Virus record (IMG/VR): IMGVR_UViG_3300044970_002139
Span: 1 to 31,994 of that record
Direction: 5' to 3' (one strand)
Length of the DNA stretch: 31,994 nt
Origin: a virus
The translations under genes and the position numbers were made by a program. The number at the start of each line of letters is the position of its first letter. The first letter of the stretch is position 1. The notes beneath the pieces are model-generated. The model had not been told where the DNA came from, did no database searches, and worked only from the letters and a program-made list of their open reading frames with translations. This document shows, piece after piece, positions 14,424-20,617 of this stretch.

Positions 14424-14493
14424 TCCCATCCCGGAGGGCTGCGGCCCTCCCTGCTGGGTTCACCAGCACACCACCACAACCACACCCCGAGCC
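14424..14493 (+). ncRNA. Two-hairpin plus CAC leader element, copy 3
   Basis: Hairpin A pairs GGAGGGC (14433-14439) with GCCCTCC (14444-14450) over TGCG. Hairpin B pairs TGCTGG (14452-14457) with CCAGCA (14463-14468) over GTTCA. Compared with copies 1 and 2, B has changed on both strands yet still pairs, a compensatory difference. A less regular CAC tract (CACCACCACAACCACACC) leads to the ATG. Confidence 0.7.
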
Positions 14494-14682
14494 ATGCTCA
14501 CCATCAACACCACAGAGGCGGCCCTGCTGGCTGCCCTGCTCCGTCCAAGGGTCACAGCGCTCAGCGAACTGTTGGCCGCTCAAATCCAATGCCTGCCGCC
14601 TGGCGACTCCAGCTGGGCGGACACTGAGGACCAGCTGGAGACCGCCCGGGCCGCCCTCTCCAAGGTGGAGGCGATCCGATGA
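14494..14682 (+). CDS. 62-residue hypothetical early protein
   Basis: Starts at the ATG after leader copy 3. Two helices (TEAALLAALLRPRVTALSELLAAQIQCL and WADTEDQLETARAALSKVEAI) flank a short PPGDSS turn, a helical-hairpin layout. No membrane segment and no known motif. Ends in an ATGA overlap with the next gene. Function unknown. Confidence 0.5.
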   Translation: MLTINTTEAALLAALLRPRVTALSELLAAQIQCLPPGDSSWADTEDQLETARAALSKVEAIR

Positions 14683-14825
14683 GGCGCCTACTGCGATTCG
14701 TCACGCCGCTGCGCGTGCCGCTGCTGTTCGTGGTCATCCTCGCCGGCTGGCCCCTGGTGCTGCCCCTGGCCTGGCTCGCCCTGCTGGGCTTCTGTGCGGT
14801 CGGGCTGATCAGGGGGAAGCGATGA
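14679..14825 (+). CDS. 48-residue basic membrane protein
   Basis: Two adjacent hydrophobic segments (about 13-28 and 29-43) bracketed by a basic N-terminus (MRRLLRFVTPLR) and a basic C-terminus (RGKR), so a hairpin with both ends in the cytoplasm is likely. ATGA overlaps at both ends put it in a coupled cluster with a winged-helix regulator. It might be a superinfection-exclusion peptide or a second holin, neither supported directly. Confidence 0.5.
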   Translation: MRRLLRFVTPLRVPLLFVVILAGWPLVLPLAWLALLGFCAVGLIRGKR

Positions 14826-15157
14826 CCGCCACCCCTGCAGACGTGGCAGCCATGCTGCGCGGCATCAGACACCACCATCAGGCCATCAGTGCCAGTGCAG
14901 TTGAGACGCTTTTGCACATCGCAACTGGCGCAGATTGCAGCGCCGAACTATGCCGGCGGATGGGTGTGGTGCGCCAAACCGCTAACCGGAACGTGGCCCA
15001 CCTGATCGGCCGCGGCCGGATCGGGAAGGGGCGGGCCCGGTCCCGGCTGGGGCTGGTGCAGCGGTCGAAACACCCGGACCGGACCGGGTTTCGGCTGGAA
15101 CTGACCCCAGACGGGAGAGAACTGATTACCAGTACATTTGGACTATTTGAGACATGA
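14822..15157 (+). CDS. Winged-helix regulator (MarR-like) 1
   Basis: A 111-residue protein with a MarR-type winged helix: helix SASAVETLLHIATGADCS, recognition part AELCRRMGVVRQTANRNVAHLIGRGRI, then a basic wing (GKGRARSRLGLVQRSKHPDRTGFRLELTPDGRELI). The LTPDGRELI close corresponds to the LTxxGRxLL end of MarR domains and is shared with the next gene. It lacks the long dimerisation helices of classical MarR. Lying just ahead of a second such protein and the integrase, it may help set the lysogeny decision. Confidence 0.65.
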   Translation: MTATPADVAAMLRGIRHHHQAISASAVETLLHIATGADCSAELCRRMGVVRQTANRNVAHLIGRGRIGKGRARSRLGLVQRSKHPDRTGFRLELTPDGRELITSTFGLFET

Positions 15158-15281
15158 GAGTGCGCCTGCTCGCCACCGTGGCGCTCCCTATCACAGGGCG
15201 CTGGCTTGAGTGGTCGCTGTGGCTAGAACGCCACGGCGGCCGTTGTCGGCTTGCTCTGCAACGGTGCCAAACTCCAGGGAA

Positions 15282-15294
15282 TAGGTGTCACCTA
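15282..15294. promoter_or_regulatory. Operator candidate before the second MarR-like gene
   Basis: TAGGTGTCACCTA is a 13-bp palindrome with one central unpaired base, ending five bases before the ATG. It has the TAGG-N5-CCTA form seen at two other control points. Its location over the translation start suits autoregulation. Confidence 0.6.
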
Positions 15295-15299
15295 GGCCC

Positions 15300-15617
15300 A
15301 TGGATCTCGCTTCACTGGCCCTGGCTTTAGGCACTTTTGCCACCCAGGACCCCACCCGTTTTCCGCTGCACCATGCACGCCTGTTTCTTGAGGTTGCCCT
15401 TAATGAGCCGGCCACCTTCGAGCACCTGGAGCAGGCCCTCAACCTGACCAACTCCAGCGTCTCCCGATCGGTCGCCGCCCTCAGCGATCGCAACCGCCAC
15501 GGCGACCGCGGCTATCGGCTGCTCACCGTGGAACGCGACCCCGAAGAGGGGCGCCGCTTCCTGGTCCGCTTGAGCCCCAAAGGCCGCCAGCTGCTCAAGC
15601 AGTTGGAGCGGATCTAA
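15300..15617 (+). CDS. Winged-helix regulator (MarR-like) 2, candidate lysogeny repressor
   Basis: A 105-residue protein from the ATG that directly follows the palindrome; a GTG at 15285 would lie inside the operator and is less likely. MarR core: ARLFLEVALNEPATFEHLEQALNLTNSSVSRSVAALSDRNRHG, then wing RLLTVERDPEEGRRFLVRLSPKGRQLLKQLERI. The LSPKGRQLL signature is characteristic of the family. It is immediately upstream of the integrase and separated from it by a CAC-rich leader. It is the best candidate to bind the TAGG-N5-CCTA sites, an inference from position. Confidence 0.7.
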   Translation: MDLASLALALGTFATQDPTRFPLHHARLFLEVALNEPATFEHLEQALNLTNSSVSRSVAALSDRNRHGDRGYRLLTVERDPEEGRRFLVRLSPKGRQLLKQLERI

Positions 15618-15643
15618 ACACCACCACCACCACCTGAACCACC
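15618..15643 (+). promoter_or_regulatory. CAC-rich leader of the integrase gene
   Basis: Five CAC triplets (15619-15633) follow the regulator's stop codon, then TGAACCACC and the ATG. It has no hairpins and no purine-rich ribosome-binding site. Confidence 0.5.
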
Positions 15644-16630
15644 ATGACCGGATCAGTTCGCCGCACGGCGGACGGCTGGATTGCCGATGTCACCATCGGC
15701 GGCACCCGCCGCACTGCCAAGCGCAAGACCAAGGCCGAAGCCATCGAGGCCAAGCGCCAGCTGCTGGAGCTCTTGGTAGCCCGTGGCACGGGTGAACCCC
15801 AGGGCATCACCATCACCGACGCCCGGGCCCTCTCGCTGCGGATCCGCTGGGCTCGCAAGGCCTTCGAGCGGACCGCTGCCATCTACAGCCAGGCCGCCGT
15901 GGATCACTTCGGCCCGCTCACCCAGCTGGGCACCATCACCGCCCCGGCGGTGGAGGAGTGGCGACAGCTGCTGCTGCGCCGCGGCAACCGGCCCAGCACC
16001 ATCAACGCCAAGGTCAGCTGCCTGCGGGCCATGTTCAGCGATGCCGTGCTCCATGGGCACTTGGCTGCCATCCCGGCCCTGCCCGGGCAGCTGACGAAGA
16101 AGAACAAAAAGGACCGGGTGTTCAGCCCTGCTGAAGTCGCGGGCTTCTGTGAAATCTTCCGAGGCCAAGGCGAACCCGCCGCGGCCGACCTGTTCATCTT
16201 CCTGCTCGAGAGCTGCTGCCGGTGGGGGGAAGCGGAACGTCTGCGTGGGGGTGATGTGGACGTGGATCGCAGGCGCGTCAGCTTCTGGGAAACCAAGAAC
16301 AACCGGGCCCGATCCGTGCCGCTCACAAGGCGGGCGATGGATGCCCTGCTGCCCCACCTGCCGGCGGTGCCGACGCACAGGGTCTGGCCCTACCGCTACA
16401 GGCAGTTTGCCTGGCTGTTCAGCTCAGCCAAGGAACGGCTCGGCATCGACGATCCGGCCCTGACGATCCACTGCACACGGCACACCTGCGCGAGCAAGCT
16501 GGCCACCAGCGGGATCCCCCTGCACCAATTGATGGCCTTTGGGGGCTGGACATCGCTCCAGAGCGTGCAGCGCTACTTGCACCTCCACACCGAGGCCCTG
16601 GCCAGCTGCGTGGCAGCGCTTGAGGCCTGA
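15644..16630 (+). CDS. int: Tyrosine recombinase (phage integrase)
   Basis: A 328-residue integrase. The N-terminus (SVRRTADGWIADVTIGGTRRTAKRKTKAEA) resembles an arm-binding domain, followed by a core-binding SAM-like region (about 65-150). The catalytic domain shows the first Arg in CCRWGEAERLRGGDVD (Arg193), the HxxRH box HCTRH (His276, Arg279), a GGW tract (His/Trp position) and the nucleophile in SVQRYLHL (Tyr311). All expected catalytic residues are present. It drives site-specific integration and lies next to the attP-like region, in the int-attP-RNA polymerase order I recall for cyanopodoviruses. Its start follows a CAC leader. Confidence 0.93.
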   Translation: MTGSVRRTADGWIADVTIGGTRRTAKRKTKAEAIEAKRQLLELLVARGTGEPQGITITDARALSLRIRWARKAFERTAAIYSQAAVDHFGPLTQLGTITAPAVEEWRQLLLRRGNRPSTINAKVSCLRAMFSDAVLHGHLAAIPALPGQLTKKNKKDRVFSPAEVAGFCEIFRGQGEPAAADLFIFLLESCCRWGEAERLRGGDVDVDRRRVSFWETKNNRARSVPLTRRAMDALLPHLPAVPTHRVWPYRYRQFAWLFSSAKERLGIDDPALTIHCTRHTCASKLATSGIPLHQLMAFGGWTSLQSVQRYLHLHTEALASCVAALEA

Positions 16631-16765
16631 CTGTGGATGCGTCCACCGGATCACGGAAGGATGCAAACTGGGTGCGGTTGGATGCCGAAATCGGCACCCG
16701 CCGCACCCTTCTCATTTCCCGAGAAGCCTTGCCACAACTGGCCGGGGGTCTAGCTATCTGGTGAA

Positions 16766-16787
16766 AGCAGCGGACTCATAATCCGTT
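16766..16787 (+). other. Probable attP core matching a tRNA-Met anticodon arm
   Basis: Stem GCGGA (16770-16774), loop CTCATAA (16775-16781) and stem TCCGT (16782-16786) reproduce an anticodon arm with CAT anticodon, C32-T33 and A37-A38 in canonical places. The preceding bases (AGCT...AAGC, then A) resemble a degraded D-arm. The downstream part does not form a T-arm, so it is not a complete tRNA gene. Integrases frequently use anticodon-arm sequences as core sites. Confidence 0.6.
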
Positions 16788-16866
16788 TTCGAGTTCTGCA
16801 ACCCTGCAGATGTCTGGCCTGAACTGCAGCCAGGGGCCCACTGATCAACTCTGCGGGGGTGGGGTG

Positions 16867-16872
16867 TAATAA
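16867..16872 (+). promoter_or_regulatory. Possible -10 box for the RNA polymerase gene
   Basis: TAATAA preceded by TG, in an otherwise GC-rich stretch. A -35 match is poor (TGATCA about 19 bases upstream), so an extended -10 host promoter is the most that can be suggested. Confidence 0.25.
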
Positions 16873-16898
16873 GTGCATCCCGCTACAGATGCTGCACC

Positions 16899-19298
16899 TT
16901 GTCTGCATCCTGCAATTCGTCCACACCCTCGGAGGACCGTCAGCGGCATCTGGAAACGGCAGCCCAGGAGGCCGCCACCAACCGCTCACGGATCGCCCGG
17001 GCCAAGCTCAAGCAGCAGGAGAAGGAGAGCGCCACCGAATACGGGCGGGCCCTGTTCCAGGCCCACGGCGAGCGTGTGGCGCTGGCGCTGGAGCACAAGC
17101 TGGGCAAGGCGCTGAACCGCGACGAGGTGGCCGGCCCGTATCACGCCGGCATGTGGCTCCTGTTCCAGTTGGGCGACAAGGGGCCCCGCTCGATCGCTGC
17201 GGTCGCCCTGGGGGTGGTGCTCGATCGGATCAGCAAGCCCACCAGCCACCGGGCCATGGCATCTGCCATCGGCGCAGCGATCGAGGCAGAGATCAGGGCG
17301 CTCCCGATCGAGGACCGCGGCCAGGACCTGCTCCGCATCGCCCGGCGCCGCCACGGCAAGGGGCTCACATCGAAGGCGCGGCTGGAGCAGCTGCGCATCC
17401 AGCTGGAGCCCTGGTGTGCCGCCGATCGCTTCCAGGTGGGTGCCTTCCTGCTGGAGATCATCACCACCGAAACCGAGCTACTGCGAACGACGACCAAGCC
17501 AGGGCGCCGCGGCCTGCAGCTTGAGCCGGCGCCCGTGGTGGCCGAGATCATCGCCGCCCACCCGCCGACACCCGCCAAGGCTCGCAAGCTGCCCATGCTC
17601 ACCCCGCCCAGGCCGTGGGAGGGGATGACGGGCGGCGGGCACCTGAGCAACACCGAGCCGCTGGTGCGCAGCCGCAAGGGGCATCCGATCGACTACCTGA
17701 CCACCCAGGCCCTGCAGCCGGCGCTGAAGGTGGTGAACACCCTCCAGGACCAGGGGCTGATGCTGGATCCGTGGATGGTGGGGAACCAGCGGATTGCCTG
17801 GGATGCCAACCTGCGCGGCCTGTTCCCGCTGCTGCGCGATCCGGCCGAGGCCCCGCCCAAGCCGGTTGAGCTGGTGGGCAAGGAGGCCATGGCCCGCTGG
17901 CATCGGCAGGAACAGGCCTTTCACCGTGACCGGATCGAGGGCCGGGAAGCCCGCAGCCGCATCGAGGGATCCATCCGCCAGGCCGAGCAGCTGGCCGGCG
18001 AGCCGCTCTGGTTCAGCTGGTGCATGGACATCCGGGGGCGCGTCTACACCGCGAACCGGCTCACCACCCACCAGGGCCCCGACCACGAAAAGGCGCAGAT
18101 CCTGATCGCCAACGCCAAGCCGTGCGATGACCGGGCCGCCGACTGGATCCTCAAGGCAGCGGCGATCCACTGGGGGACCAAGGGCAGCTGGGCCGACCGG
18201 CTGCAGTTCGGCAGGGATCAGATGGAGCGCATGCTGGCTGCGGCCGAGGACCCCCTGGAGCGGGTGCATCTGTGGCGTGATGCCAAGGAGCCGTGGCAAT
18301 TCCTGGCCTGCTGCCGAGCGCTGCAGCGGTGGATCGAGGACCCCAACCAGCCCATCCATCAGCCGGTGCGGTTGGATCAGACCAGCTCAGGCCCTGGGAT
18401 CATCGGCGCCCTGCTGCGGGATCGAGGCCTGGCCCGGGCGTGCAACCTGGTCGGCACCACCCGCCACGACCTCTACAGCGAGCTGGCCCAGGAGGTGATG
18501 CTGCTGCTGCGCTCTGATCTGGAGGCCGGGGATGCCAAGGAGCAGCGGCTGGCGGGCTGGTGGCTGGAGCGCGGCATCAGCCGGGCCATGGCCAAGGTGC
18601 CCGTCATGTCCACCGTCTACGGAGCGAAGCTGCTGGGGGTGACCGAGCAGCTGGTGGCCCTGCTGGATGACGCTGAGGGCACCGTGTCGCTGGGGGTGCT
18701 GGAGCGCGAGCGGCTGATACCCGCCCGCTACCTGGCGCGGAAGTTCGGCCTGGCCGTTGGCGCCCGGCTGGCTGGCGCAGTGGCATTTCAGGCCTGGCTG
18801 CGGGCGGTGGTGCGCTGCTGCAGTGCCAAGAACCAGCCGCTGCGGTGGACAACACCGATGGGGCTGCCCATCCAGCTGGGCAAGGAGCTCACCGCCAGCA
18901 GCGGCATCAAGTCGCTGCTGCATGGCACCCGCCGCTGGCAGACCCTGCTCGATGCACCACCACCGGGGAAGCTCAGCGCCGTGGAGACCGGCCGGTCGAT
19001 CACCGCCAACTTCATCCACAGCTTTGACGCTGCCTTGGTGTGGGCAATGGTCTGCGATGGTGCAGACAAAGGCCGCACGGTGCTGCCCAACCACGACTGC
19101 TTCGCGGTGCCGCCCTGCGATGCCGAGTGGCTGCACAGCACGTTGCTGTGGCGCACCGGGGAGCTCTACCGGCCGGACTGGCTGGCTGAGATCACGGCCG
19201 AAATCCAGGCCACGGCTGGGGCGAGGCTGCCGGCGCCGCCGATGGTGGGGACGCTGGAGGTGGGCGAGATCGGCGGGAACCCCTATCTGTTCTCCTAG
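16899..19298 (+). CDS. T7-like single-subunit DNA-dependent RNA polymerase
   Basis: Transcribes phage middle and late genes. With the TTG start it has 799 residues, against 883 in T7. Catalytic positions are intact: palm Asp in RLDQTSSGPGI (Asp493, T7 Asp537), Lys566 and Tyr574 in RAMAKVPVMSTVYG (T7 Lys631 and Tyr639, same spacing), and His732-Asp733 in LPNHDCFAVPP (T7 His811-Asp812). MDIRGRVYTANR matches T7 MDWRGRVYAV. Homology to the T7 N-terminal domain extends upstream of any in-frame ATG, so a non-ATG start is needed. The TTG is the only standard alternative seen, with no Shine-Dalgarno near it; a GGAGGA at about 16936 precedes only CTG. The gene begins inside the attP arm region. Confidence 0.95.
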   Translation: MSASCNSSTPSEDRQRHLETAAQEAATNRSRIARAKLKQQEKESATEYGRALFQAHGERVALALEHKLGKALNRDEVAGPYHAGMWLLFQLGDKGPRSIAAVALGVVLDRISKPTSHRAMASAIGAAIEAEIRALPIEDRGQDLLRIARRRHGKGLTSKARLEQLRIQLEPWCAADRFQVGAFLLEIITTETELLRTTTKPGRRGLQLEPAPVVAEIIAAHPPTPAKARKLPMLTPPRPWEGMTGGGHLSNTEPLVRSRKGHPIDYLTTQALQPALKVVNTLQDQGLMLDPWMVGNQRIAWDANLRGLFPLLRDPAEAPPKPVELVGKEAMARWHRQEQAFHRDRIEGREARSRIEGSIRQAEQLAGEPLWFSWCMDIRGRVYTANRLTTHQGPDHEKAQILIANAKPCDDRAADWILKAAAIHWGTKGSWADRLQFGRDQMERMLAAAEDPLERVHLWRDAKEPWQFLACCRALQRWIEDPNQPIHQPVRLDQTSSGPGIIGALLRDRGLARACNLVGTTRHDLYSELAQEVMLLLRSDLEAGDAKEQRLAGWWLERGISRAMAKVPVMSTVYGAKLLGVTEQLVALLDDAEGTVSLGVLERERLIPARYLARKFGLAVGARLAGAVAFQAWLRAVVRCCSAKNQPLRWTTPMGLPIQLGKELTASSGIKSLLHGTRRWQTLLDAPPPGKLSAVETGRSITANFIHSFDAALVWAMVCDGADKGRTVLPNHDCFAVPPCDAEWLHSTLLWRTGELYRPDWLAEITAEIQATAGARLPAPPMVGTLEVGEIGGNPYLFS

Positions 19299-19323
19299 GG
19301 GTATTGCCTAGGTGCCTCCTAGG
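19294..19323. promoter_or_regulatory. Triple CCTAGG operator candidate between RNA polymerase and SSB
   Basis: CCTAGG occurs three times (19294, 19307, 19318). The second and third form the 13-bp palindrome TAGGTGCCTCCTA (19309-19321). The first lies over the RNA polymerase stop codon and is spaced two bases wider. It sits about 40 bases before the SSB start. Confidence 0.55.
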
Positions 19324-19363
19324 TGCCATGCTGCTGCAGCAACTCTGCATCCATGCAGCACAA

Positions 19364-20014
19364 ATGGCGCGTGAACTGATCGTGACCCCCGTGGGCGATG
19401 CCTACTGGGCCAAGGTGTTTGAGCCTGAGGAGGACCGCTTCGAGGAGGACAAGCCTCGGCAGTGGTCGATCGAGTGGGGCGGACCCCAGAGCAGCAGGGA
19501 TGTGCTGGGGCTGATGCAAACCATTGAGGCCGAGTTCACCCGGATCAATGGCGACGGCGCCAAGCCCAGTAAGAACGCCTGGCCGTTCAAGGAGCAAACC
19601 GACAAGGAGGGCAGGGACACCGGCGTGCTGGTGTTCCGCTTCCGCAAGAACGAGACCACCAAGAAGGGCAAGGTGCTGCAGGCCCCGGCCGTCTACGACA
19701 GCCACAAGAACCCCTGGCCGGCCGACACCGTGATCGGCAACGGCAGCAAGGTGAGGGTGGCGTTCTCCTGCTACGGCTGGGAGGACAAGTTCGGCAAGAA
19801 GGGCATCAGCCTGAGCCTTGAAGCGGTCCAGGTGCTCGACCTGGTGCCCTACGAGCAGCGTGATCCCAGCGAGGCGTTCGGGGTGGAGAACGGCTACGTG
19901 GTGGACACCCCCGCCGATGCGTTCAGTGGTGGCGATGAACAGCTCACGCCAAGCCAGCGGCTGCAGCGCCAGGCCGAGCAGCAGCCGCTGTCCGAGGAGG
20001 AAGTCCCCTTCTGA
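19364..20014 (+). CDS. Single-stranded DNA-binding protein (T7 gp2.5-like)
   Basis: A 216-residue protein from ATG (MARELIVTPVGDAYWAKVFEPEED); a longer frame from a TTG would start inside the operator. Size and position right after RNA polymerase match T7 gp2.5 (232 residues). The body has OB-fold-like strands (GVLVFRFRKNETTK, NPWPADTVIGNGSKVRVAFSCYGWEDKFGKKGISLSLEAVQVLDL). The end is acidic with a terminal aromatic (LSEEEVPF), the hallmark of phage SSB tails that contact replication proteins. Here the usual partners, gp4 helicase and gp5 polymerase, are not visible. The stop overlaps the RusA start as TGATG. Confidence 0.85.
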   Translation: MARELIVTPVGDAYWAKVFEPEEDRFEEDKPRQWSIEWGGPQSSRDVLGLMQTIEAEFTRINGDGAKPSKNAWPFKEQTDKEGRDTGVLVFRFRKNETTKKGKVLQAPAVYDSHKNPWPADTVIGNGSKVRVAFSCYGWEDKFGKKGISLSLEAVQVLDLVPYEQRDPSEAFGVENGYVVDTPADAFSGGDEQLTPSQRLQRQAEQQPLSEEEVPF

Positions 20015-20403
20015 TGAGCACGCGATCAGCTGACTTTGAGCTGCCGCTGCCGCTCCAGCCCAAGGAGCGGCCGCGCTTCTCTGGCCATGCTTACAACAGC
20101 AAGAAGTATCGGGACTGGATGAAGCAATGCCGAGCAATTCTCGGCGAGTGGTGGACAATCCCGCCGCTCGATAAAGGTCAGCTGCTCGCTGTGCAGTTCA
20201 CGTTCCGGGGGCCTGGGACCAGCGATCTGGACAACCTCTGCGGTGCGGTGATGGATGCCGGCAAAGGCATCCTCTGGGTCGATGACCGGGTGACGATTCT
20301 GAAAAGGCTCGAAGCCGAATGGGAGCAGGCTCCCAAGAAAAAACAATCCATTCTTCTAAAGGTGATCTGGGATGAACAATCACGGCTATCCACCACTGGA
20401 TGA
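20014..20403 (+). CDS. rusA: RusA-family Holliday junction resolvase
   Basis: A 129-residue endonuclease. The RusA catalytic pattern is present: TSDLDNLCGAVMDAGKGILWVDD, with Asp71, Asp73 and Asp90/91, and the N-terminal LPLPLQPKERPRF. It replaces T7 gp3, an unrelated fold, in the position between SSB and the rest of DNA metabolism. Its probable role is debranching of replication or recombination intermediates before packaging. It overlaps the next gene by 32 bases. Confidence 0.88.
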   Translation: MSTRSADFELPLPLQPKERPRFSGHAYNSKKYRDWMKQCRAILGEWWTIPPLDKGQLLAVQFTFRGPGTSDLDNLCGAVMDAGKGILWVDDRVTILKRLEAEWEQAPKKKQSILLKVIWDEQSRLSTTG

Positions 20404-20617
20404 GCAGGAGTGCGGCAACTGCCGCTACGGAGTTTGGCACCGCCGCAGAAGCCGTGCCATCAAAAGAAGCGACGACGTACTCAGCTGCCGGCGTCATGCG
20501 CCCAAGCTGAGTGATCTCAAGCACTCCGACGATTACAAGACCGCATGGGGGTGGTGGCCGGCTGTCCGCCCTGACTTCTGGTGCGGCGAGTGGGCCCCGC
20601 AGGAGGTGACTCGATGA
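20372..20617 (+). CDS. Small zinc-finger phage protein
   Basis: Eighty-one residues with the pattern ECGNCRYG, a basic stretch, CRRHAP, WWPAVRPDFWCGEWAP. This CxxC...CxxHxP...WP...WCGEW layout recurs in small phage and prophage proteins as I recall, and predicts one zinc. It starts inside the RusA gene and overlaps the next start by ATGA. Biochemical function unknown. Confidence 0.65.
   Translation: MNNHGYPPLDEQECGNCRYGVWHRRRSRAIKRSDDVLSCRRHAPKLSDLKHSDDYKTAWGWWPAVRPDFWCGEWAPQEVTR

Larger units (their letters stand above)
16635..16910. other. attP: attP region with symmetric arm-type repeats
   Basis: Three direct GGATGC hexamers lie left of the core (16635-16640, 16659-16664, 16680-16685) and two inverted copies, GCATCC, lie right of it (16875-16880, 16905-16910). 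Between them is the tRNA-like core. Core plus inverted flanking arm sites is the known architecture of integrase attachment sites. Small hairpins GCCGA-AA-TCGGC (16684-16695) and CTTCTC/GAGAAG (16708-16726) also occur here. Confidence 0.6.

Noticed and set aside
14120-15157. A 345-residue fusion including the winged-helix regulator
   Set aside because: The upstream part reads ArdC and small-gene codons out of frame. The real gene starts at the ATGA overlap at 14822.
11855-15633. CRISPR array or vector His-tag contamination from CACCACCAC tracts
   Set aside because: There are no spacer-repeat units. The tracts differ in length, lie before start codons rather than in frame at gene ends, and are tied to native hairpins, so neither CRISPR nor a cloning-vector tag explains them.
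16744-16816. A complete tRNA-Met gene
   Set aside because: Only the anticodon arm and a weak D-arm are recognisable. The acceptor stem does not pair and there is no T-loop (TTCRANY) in the right place, so this is better read as an attP core.
17141-19136. Leftward frames inside the RNA polymerase gene
   Set aside because: They are antisense shadows of a gene with all catalytic residues preserved.
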